Below are positions 57,992 through 64,000 of a stretch of DNA of 64,000 bases, in pieces. Position 1 is the stretch's first letter. Every line of letters starts with the position of its first letter. The position numbers were made by a program, and so were the translations under genes. Under the pieces are notes generated by a model. It saw only the letters and a list, made by a program, of their open reading frames with translations, was not told the origin of the DNA and searched no databases. The stretch spans positions 138,385 through 202,384 of the forward strand of contig CAVRJE010000007.1 of the NCBI GenBank assembly GCA_963721365.1, given 5' to 3'. This DNA comes from CAIQPS01 sp963721365. GTDB lineage: Bacteria > Actinomycetota > Thermoleophilia > RBG-16-64-13.

Positions 57992-58903
57992 GTGAATCAG
58001 TCCATCCACAGCTACATGAAGGTGGGACTCGTCTCCTTCATGGCTTACCCCTCGCTCATGAAAGGCGAAGGGGAGATACTGCCAACGATCAAGAAGCTCG
58101 CGACCGACGATTTCTTCACGGCGATCGAGGTGACCTGGATCAAAGACCCTGAAGTGCGAAAGCAGGTCGCAAAGCTGCTTGAGACGAGCAAGATGACGGT
58201 TGCATATGGCGCGAACCCGAAGATCGGACCCACGGGACTGAACGTAAACGACATCAATGAAGAAGGACGACTGGCGGCAGTCGCCTGTCTCAAAGAAGGG
58301 ATCGAAGAAGCCTACGAGCTAGGCGCTCGCGGCTTTGCCTTCTGTAGTGCGAAATACGACGAGGCCAAGAAGGAAGAGGCCTTTGACTCTCTCGTCCGAT
58401 CGACCGGCGAGCTGTGCGCGTACGCGAAGGCCCTGGGCGATATGCGCGTCGTGCTGGAAGTCTTCGACTACGACGTCGACAAGCGTTGCTTGATCGGGCC
58501 CGCACCGTTGGCGAGGCGATATGCCGAGGAGATCCGCGGGACGCATGACAACTTCGGGTTGATGGTCGACTTGAGTCATCTCCCATTGCTCAGGGAGACC
58601 GCCGAGGAAGGAATACTCCCCGTGCGGGAGTACCTGGTCCACGCTCATATGGGAAACGCCGTCTGCGCCGACCCCACCTTCGTGGCCTACGGGGATACCC
58701 ACCCAAGATTTGGTTTCCCAAACAGTGCGAACGATGTGGCCGAATTGATGCATTACCTCCGGGTGCTGCTGGACACAGGTTTCCTCAACACTGAGAGCCC
58801 CCCGATCGTCAGCTTTGAGGTAAAGCCATGGGCGGACGAGGATCCGGATGTGGTCGTTGCGAACTGCAAGAGGACGCTGAACGAAGCCTGGGCGCGAGTG
58901 TAA
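57992..58903 (+). CDS. Xylose-isomerase-like TIM barrel protein (IolE/IolI-like superfamily)
   Basis: 303 residues from GTG 57992. AP-endonuclease-2/xylose-isomerase-type barrel: FTAIEVTWIKDPEVRKQV, GARGFAFCSAKY, MRVVLEVFDYDVDK with a metal Glu, FGLMVDLSHLPLL with Asp and His, YLVHAHMGNAVCADP with His, and a final VSFEVKPW Glu. These fit a metal-dependent isomerase, epimerase or dehydratase of sugars/inosoles. Last gene of the operon, 19 bases after the dehydrogenase gene. Confidence 0.88.
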   Translation: MNQSIHSYMKVGLVSFMAYPSLMKGEGEILPTIKKLATDDFFTAIEVTWIKDPEVRKQVAKLLETSKMTVAYGANPKIGPTGLNVNDINEEGRLAAVACLKEGIEEAYELGARGFAFCSAKYDEAKKEEAFDSLVRSTGELCAYAKALGDMRVVLEVFDYDVDKRCLIGPAPLARRYAEEIRGTHDNFGLMVDLSHLPLLRETAEEGILPVREYLVHAHMGNAVCADPTFVAYGDTHPRFGFPNSANDVAELMHYLRVLLDTGFLNTESPPIVSFEVKPWADEDPDVVVANCKRTLNEAWARV

Positions 58904-59421
58904 TCGGCCCCGCTCCTCCCGCCAGCCAGGGACAATGCAGGAGGGCGCTTCTGCTAGCCCACCTTCGCCCTAGTAGGCTGTCACTATCTTGATGGTGAAC
59001 TGGAAGCCTGCGGATTTGCACACTAGACGGCATGTTGTGGATTGTGGTGAACACGCCGACGAAGGCTCCTAAAACATTCGAATCCTGCCTGCGCCGACGC
59101 CTTGCACCTAGTGGCCCTGGGATTTGCCTTTCTCTGCCGTTGGCCACGCGTTGGCAGCCCTGGAGAGATGTCGGCAAGCGCCCGACTTCTCCGGAGCAAT
59201 CGCACTAGATGTCGGATCATGGACCAGGGATGAGGGGCACGAACGCGCTTGAAAGATGGTGGGCGTTGTGGGCGCGCCAAAAGGTCAGGCCGGTACGGTG
59301 TAGTACGTGTCTTGTTAACCGTGGCATGTTAGTGCACACTTCGCTTCTTGATGGTATTCCCCAGAAGTTGGTGGCAGGGGACGTCGTTGCATGACTGCAA
59401 CAGACATCCGAGGGAGCGGCC
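58904..59421. other. Non-coding stretch, 518 bases
   Basis: No convincing gene on either strand; the short open frames have no family features. Base composition is a little lower in GC than the operon before it. No clear terminator hairpin with T run was seen after the isomerase-like gene. It may be decayed sequence separating the operon from the esterase-like gene. Confidence 0.4.
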
Positions 59422-60345
59422 GTGATGAAGATCTGCAGGGAATCGAAGGGGCGGGGTCCTTCTCTTATCCGGGATGTCAGGTACGCAGGAGAGTCCGATG
59501 CCCAAAAACTCGACATATACGTGCCCGGCGCGGACGGCCCCTTCCCGGTAATCATTTGGATGCACCCTGGCGGTTTCTTCGAGGGCGACAAAAATGGCCG
59601 CGGTGCCAAAGATCCGCTGTCCATGGTCGACATGGACGAGCTGACTCAGCCAATGCTCGCCCGCGGGTACGCGGTCGCCAGCATAAACTACCGATTGAGC
59701 CATGAGGCGCGGTTCCCCTCGCTCATCTACGACGCGAAGGCGGCCGTCAGATGGGTTAGGGCGAACGCAGCCACACCAACTCCAACCCGGGCCGCATCGC
59801 ATCGTGGGGCTCCTCCGCCGGCGGATACCTCTCCGCCTTCCTTGCGGGTTTCCGAAGGGGCAAGCGAAGTGGAGGACCTATCCATGGGAAACCCGAAGCA
59901 ATCGAGCGGAGTCGCTGCCGCCGTCGACTGGTACGGGCCTACCGACTTTCTGACCATGGATTCTCAAACCAAGCAGCTTGGACTGGATCCCTGGCAGGGA
60001 GGCCATGAGGCAAGCTCTTCACCGGAGTCGCTACTGCTCGGCGGGCCGCTGAGGTCGCTTCCCGAGAAATGTCGAGCGTCTAGCCCACTTTCGTACGCCG
60101 GGCCTGCCCACGCTCCCCGATACATCCAGCACGGCCGGAAGGAGGACATTGTCCCGTATCTGCAAAGCGTTCAGTTGGTAGAAAGATTGGAGGGTGTGGG
60201 AGGAGAGGGCTGCGAAGTGGTATTCGAAATAGTCGAAGGCGTGGGCCATGCGCACCCTTATTTCTTCAGACGAGAGAACATAAACAGGATGCTCGACTTT
60301 CTGGATAGGTACCTTAAACCAACTCAGTTGGAGCGGACCCCATAG
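59422..60345 (+). CDS. Alpha/beta hydrolase (acetyl-esterase/BD-FAE-like), two compensating frameshifts
   Basis: N-terminal KLDIYVPGADGPFPVIIWMHPGGFFEGDK (HPGG oxyanion region) and VASINYRLSHEARFPSLIYDAKAAVRWVRANA. Then, only in a shifted frame between about 59778 and 59870, SNPGRIASWGSSAGGYLSAFLAG with the nucleophile Ser in GSSAGG. The original frame returns for AAVDWYGPTDFLTMD, then RKEDIVPYLQS (Asp) and EGVGHAHPYFF (His). As written the frame is open throughout, so an automatic annotation would show an intact protein lacking its active site. Carbohydrate or small ester hydrolase. Confidence 0.75.
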   Translation: MMKICRESKGRGPSLIRDVRYAGESDAQKLDIYVPGADGPFPVIIWMHPGGFFEGDKNGRGAKDPLSMVDMDELTQPMLARGYAVASINYRLSHEARFPSLIYDAKAAVRWVRANAATPTPTRAASHRGAPPPADTSPPSLRVSEGASEVEDLSMGNPKQSSGVAAAVDWYGPTDFLTMDSQTKQLGLDPWQGGHEASSSPESLLLGGPLRSLPEKCRASSPLSYAGPAHAPRYIQHGRKEDIVPYLQSVQLVERLEGVGGEGCEVVFEIVEGVGHAHPYFFRRENINRMLDFLDRYLKPTQLERTP

Positions 60346-60347
60346 CT

Positions 60348-60587
60348 GATGACGAGCCTTCTGCGGGCCTGGATACTATCATCATGCGGGCGCTGGGCGA
60401 CATCATTCTCAAGCTCAAGCAAGCTGGGCTTTCTATCCTGCTGATCGAGCGGAACGTTCATCTCGCCCTCAGGCCGGCACATCCGGACCAAGGTCAGGTC
60501 GTGCACAAGTTCACCAGGAAGGAACGAGCGAATGATCTTAAGCTCCTGCCCGCATATATTTGCGTAGGCGTGTGTGGGAGCAGCTAG
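60348..60587 (+). pseudogene. LivF-type ABC ATPase, C-terminal fragment
   Basis: Reads DDEPSAGLDTIIMRALGDII (Walker B DEPSAGL, D loop), KLKQAGLSILLIERNVHLAL (H-loop region with Arg-Asn) and a degraded DQGQVVH..., ending VGV. This is the end of a branched-chain amino-acid-type ATPase. The N-terminal half with Walker A is absent, since the esterase gene ends directly before it. Decay or rearrangement scar. Confidence 0.7.
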
Positions 60588-60615
60588 ATGCCCTCCGCGA
60601 GAGGGCATCTAGCTG
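60581..60615. terminator. Perfect 15-bp hairpin
   Basis: CAGCTAGATGCCCTC and GAGGGCATCTAGCTG pair perfectly around CGCGA. It overlaps the stop of the LivF fragment. No T run follows on the plus strand (CCAAAACGGGG), so terminator function is uncertain; it could mark a mobile-element end. Confidence 0.45.
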
Positions 60616-60790
60616 CCAAAACGGGGTGATAACGGCGAAGTGATGTGCCCAGCCCGCACGCGTGAACAAGCAACTTTCGTTTATCTAACGAACCTCCCTA
60701 CCGCCCCACCCACTTGGGATCATCACCCCCGCTACTTCTGTCCCCAGGCGTTACAACGCCTTCTGGAGCCTTCGTAAAGCCTCGACATCC
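60616..60790. other. Gap before the ubiD-like gene
   Basis: 175 bases between the hairpin and the end of the convergent ubiD-like gene. GC content falls here. No gene or clear signal seen. Confidence 0.3.
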
Positions 60791-62310
60791 TCAATACTTG
60801 AACAGCGTCAAGTTTGGAGAAGAAGGTTGCGTTATGATGACGCCACCCAGAATTGCCCCCCATTTGCTTACAAGCTGAGCCCGTAACTCCGGACTAACTC
60901 TGGCAATAGGATACCAATCATCCTTCCAAGACAAATCCCTGCAAGCGTCAATAACCACTCTCGCAGCAGTCAGGGGTACGGCTCTATCTGAGGAACGCTT
61001 TTCCTGCAAAGGAATCGTGGTATTCACGTTATTCGTGTGGCAGTGCGGAAGTATCTGGATTTGCCGGTCCAGTCGGGCACGAGTACACATCGCCCACAAT
61101 ACTTGCTCTCTAGATTAGAGGGATCAATATCCTCTTCCACCACTACCGTGAAAGAGCCCATTTCTGCCGGGTATTGATATGTGAACAGTTTGACTTCTTT
61201 GGCATGACCGGAATAGAGCTGCCGAATAGAGATAACGTTGAATAGCCCGCCGCTCCCCGTATAGTGAGCCCACACGCCCTTAACCCCCGGTACGCCAAAA
61301 CTCTCCAACCTCTTTCTAATTGACACCGCATCCGCAATAGATAGCATCAAACTGAATGTATGGGGCGGGACGCCTGGCTGAGAACAAGTAAAAATCGGAT
61401 TATTGCGGTGATAAATCGCCTTTACTCTTATCACCGGTTCTGGCACTGTCAATAGTCCACGGTTTGCGTAATAGCCATGCCATTCCCCGAAAGGCCCCTC
61501 CTCTACCCACTCCCCGGGAGCGCATTCCCCCTTTTCCACCACGATCTCGCAACTGGCAGGTATTGGTAGACCGGTATGTGGTCCCTTGATAACCTCAATC
61601 GGCTGCCCCTTAATGCTCCCGGCCGCATCGTATTCCGATGTACCCCAAGGAGTATCTCTCTGACAGGATAACCACCAAAGCACTGGGTCCATACCTATAG
61701 CAATGGCGACCGGCATAGTCTTATTGCGGGCAAAATACTTATCATACGCCAGGATATTCCCGTGCTTTCCTGGTGTAGCATGAAGAGCCAGAGTATCTTT
61801 GTCGACCACCATAACCCGGTAAGTTCCCAGGTTTACCCAGTCATTATCAGGGTCTCTCTGAATAACCGCGTGAGCCGTGCCAAAATAACGAGCTCCGTCC
61901 ATTTCATGAAAGCGCGGAACTGGAAACTTAAGAGTATCAATATCTTTACCGGTCAGGACGTTTTCCATAACTGGGCCGGTGCTTACATATCTCGGTGCAA
62001 TACTCTCTATTTCCTTGCTCTTTTTGTACCAGCCATCAGCTACTGCCATAGGGTCAACCGTGGGTTCATCCAATCCTAAGGCTTTAGCCACTCTCCAGGT
62101 AGACCCCAGCACCCCAAATAGGGTTTGGTAACCCTGTGGATAACCAGGAATATTATCAAAAATGACCGCAGGTTTGGGATCATGGCCTTCACGGTAGATA
62201 AGCTCGACGATAGAGCTCATCTCAACATCCCAGGTGGCGCCATCAACTTGTTGAAGTTGTCCCTTTTCTCCAATCCCTTTCAAGAAGTCTCTTAAGTCGC
62301 TGTGGCTCAT
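60791..62310 (-). CDS. UbiD-family decarboxylase, one frameshift
   Basis: ATG 62310 after AAAGGAG: MSHSDLRDFLKGIGEKGQL. Prenyl-FMN-dependent (de)carboxylase fold: PAVIFDNIPGYPQGYQTLFGVLGS, KFPVPRFHEMDGARYFGTA, NLGTYRVMVVDKDTLALHA, then EWHGYYANRGLLTVPEPVIRVKAIYHRNNPIFTCSQPG in pieces, and VVVEEDIDPSNLE. One missing base near 61090 separates the last about 100 residues (CTRARLDRQIQILPHCHTN, DDWYPIARVSPELRAQLVSKWG). About 506 aa. No ubiX is in the window. The codon use and GC are clearly lower than the surroundings, suggesting recent transfer. Confidence 0.9.
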
Positions 62311-62541
62311 AGATCTCCTTTTTATGTTTGTAAAGTGGCCCTAACGCACTGTCAATCCGATGACGGGTTCAACCAATAGAATCACCTCGCTTGCTGGTCC
62401 AGTCCGTCCTGCGGGGCACGTCGCTCTGATCGTGGCATGCGGTCCGGCCTCCTGCCTGTTGGAGGTCGTGGCCTATTTGGTGGCGAGTGAAGCGAACTGA
62501 AGGAACCGTACGGGGAGTCTCGAGCGATCCTCGTGCAAGTC
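62311..62541. other. Gap between ubiD-like and AOR-like genes
   Basis: 231 bases. It contains the ubiD-like RBS near 62315-62325. GC content rises again to the right. No promoter pair or gene that I can support. Confidence 0.35.
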
Positions 62542-64000
62542 TCATCTGAGTTCTATCTGAAGTGCCGCCAGGGTCTCTGGGGTCGGGCCGCCGGTCTTCG
62601 GGTCCCAGCCCATCGTCCTGAAGGACCCTCCGCGTAGGACTCCGAACGGGATCTCGTGTCCGGTACCGGGTCCTACTGCCAGCGGCTCATTGAACCTTTT
62701 CGGCAACTGGTAGTCATTCGGGGTTAGTCCTTCTCGAACGTTAAAAGCCTGGCGAAGTGTGAGTATGCGCCTGCCCGTTGTCAGTCCTTCGTCCCATCCG
62801 ATATCCCAGCCGGTCACCGTGCGCAGAAGGTCCACCACCGGGATCCGCATCTGGACCGTATAGAGTGAACACAGTCCTGCCGAGCTCAGCAGTTGCCAGT
62901 AGGCCGAGCCCCGGGTGTAGATGTCACCCTTCATGTGATAGTCGCCGAAAGGCCCAGTGGAGTCGGATTGGAGGAGGGGGTCCGTCCCCAACGGTGCCCC
63001 CCGGTCAAGCATGCCCATGGATTGGGCGCCGCAGTGCTGGGCCGGAGTAGCGTCGCTGATATAGAACGCCCCGCGGGCAGGATTGAAACGCGGGTCGTGA
63101 AGCGGGAGTTCCCGCCCCCCCACATGCATGGCGTACTGCTCGCTGCCCCTGCCAATGTGCTCGGCCGCTCGCTTGATCCCATCAGCCAGGAGGCTGCCAA
63201 AGCCCACGCGTCGCGCTATCTGCTCGGTCAACGCCACAATGGCCGACGAGTTGCCCCAGGTGAGCTCCAGACCTCCTGTCTCCTTTGAGGTGATAAGCCC
63301 GTTCTCAGGGATCCACGGAGAAGGAGATGCCAGTGCTGACCCCAATCGTGTCGATGCCAAACCGATTACAGATTTCGTTCGCTCGTATGACCGACTCGAC
63401 GTTGTCGTTCCGGCAATTAGTACCGAACGCGCCGATCGTCTCGTACTCGGGCCGGTGGGACTCGCTCTGGCTCGCGTAGGGTCCCTGGTCGATGCGTACA
63501 TGCGCCCCGCAGCGCACCGGGCAGGAAGCGCAGGCGTATCGTCCACGCGTGTAGGCGTCCATCTGACCGGGGGTCAATTTCTCGACTGTGGGGAAAGCGT
63601 CGGTGCCGGTAGCTCTCCAGTTGCCTACCGGGGTGTCACCGACTGACAGGAGGAGGGTCAGATCTGCTCCAGTCCCCCCAGCCGATAGCCCTTGAATGAA
63701 CTTGCTTTCCTTCGCGGCCGCGAGATAGTCGCGTAGCACCGCCCGCAAGCCTTCCCTGTCGGCCACCCCTATGCGTGCGCCCTGGGCGGCGCGCGCAGCT
63801 ATCGCCTTTAGCTTCTTTGAGCCCATGACCGCTCCCACGCCCGAGCGCGCGGCGATCCTACCCTTGTCATTAGCCATCTGCAAGCAGCGAGCACCGCTCG
63901 CCGGCGGGCCCAATGCAGGCCACAGTCCAACTTCCCGATTCACCCAATTCTGCCTGCAAGAGGTCATCGGTCTCGTACGTGTATCACGGCCCCACAGGTG
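62542..64000 (-). CDS. Aldehyde:ferredoxin oxidoreductase family protein, 5' truncated, about three frameshifts
   Basis: Tungsten/molybdenum pterin enzyme of the AOR family. The 5' end lies beyond the window. Seen in order: LWGRDT; ETDDLLQAELG and IGPAGERC in a shifted frame (63890-63985); MANDKGRIAARSGVGAVMGSKKLKAIA; YACASCPVRCGAHVRI (cluster-binding Cys region); NEICNRFGIDTIGVSTGISFSVDP; after an extra C near 63310, ENGLITSKETGGLELTWGN; GRELPLHDPRFNP; and ending ALQIELR. The C-terminal Cys of the cluster may be GLCSLY. Substrate unknown; it could oxidise an aldehyde or reduce an acid, coupled to ferredoxin. Confidence 0.88.

Noticed and set aside
59209..59394. Small open frame before the esterase-like gene
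   Set aside because: No RBS, no family features, chance frame in decayed sequence.
62480..62541. Group II intron end suggested by GAACCGTACGGGG
   Set aside because: Too short and no domain V hairpin or reverse transcriptase nearby.

Overview
The window is high-GC DNA with dense operons, GTG/ATG starts and many ATGA stop/start overlaps. It looks like an Actinomycetota chromosome, probably an anaerobic or facultative lineage. Reasons are the UPF0182 (COG1615) membrane protein, the order rpsF-ssb-rpsR-DUF2232-rplI-dnaB-purA, a PurL/Q/S-type purine set, and anaerobe-flavoured genes (radical SAM, corrinoid methyltransferases, aldehyde:ferredoxin oxidoreductase, multiheme cytochrome). I cannot name the genus.

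Layout. 0-2.4 kb: AmmeMemoRadiSam trio (radical SAM, Memo-like, AMMECR1) and a small unknown gene. 2.4-11.1 kb, minus strand: RtcB RNA ligase with archease, Lon with Hsp20, UPF0182 protein, metallo-hydrolase. 11.1-14.4 kb: a thiol-redox block: thioredoxin behind a promoter overlapped by a CsoR-like palindrome, a small thioredoxin-fold protein with an in-frame TGA, an FmdB zinc ribbon, Lgt, a TlpA-like lipoprotein with an in-frame TGA exactly at its redox cysteine, and CcdA. The two TGAs look like selenocysteine codons, each followed by a hairpin. 14.6-20.2 kb: ribosomal and replication genes and a flavoprotein. 20.3-30.7 kb: purA-D-E-B, a vapBC pair, purS-Q-(zinc ribbon)-L-F. 30.7-36.2 kb, minus strand: a 17-haem NapC-like cytochrome, then a cobalamin-type ABC importer behind a cobalamin riboswitch. 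36.3-40.1 kb: small membrane protein, purM-N-H. 40.4-43.2 kb, minus strand: amidohydrolase, glutamine-amidotransferase-like protein, badly broken membrane gene. 43.5-48.6 kb: an accessory island from tRNA-Lys to a tRNA-like remnant, holding an IS481-family element, an exonuclease fragment, a coiled-coil protein and a DUF4041/GIY-YIG protein. 48.7-58.9 kb: a LacI-regulated catabolic locus: sugar-type (RbsBAC) ABC importer, MttB-superfamily methyltransferase, corrinoid protein, methyl-THF transferase, Gfo/Idh dehydrogenase and IolE/xylose-isomerase-like protein. 59.4-64 kb: esterase-like gene, LivF fragment, lower-GC UbiD decarboxylase, and an aldehyde:ferredoxin oxidoreductase cut by the window end.

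How it fits together. Cobalamin uptake would serve the corrinoid demethylation locus, which I read as import of a methylated, sugar- or cyclitol-like compound, methyl transfer to tetrahydrofolate, and oxidation/isomerisation of the demethylated product. Lgt, TlpA and CcdA form an exported thiol-disulfide relay fed by thioredoxin.

Quality caveat. About twenty genes are interrupted by single-base indels, mostly in short G or C runs and mostly insertions. Intact long genes (lon, dnaB, purA, purD, purL, purF) lie between them, so I treat most as sequence or assembly errors and give corrected gene limits. The two TGA codons are different: the frame is unbroken on both sides.
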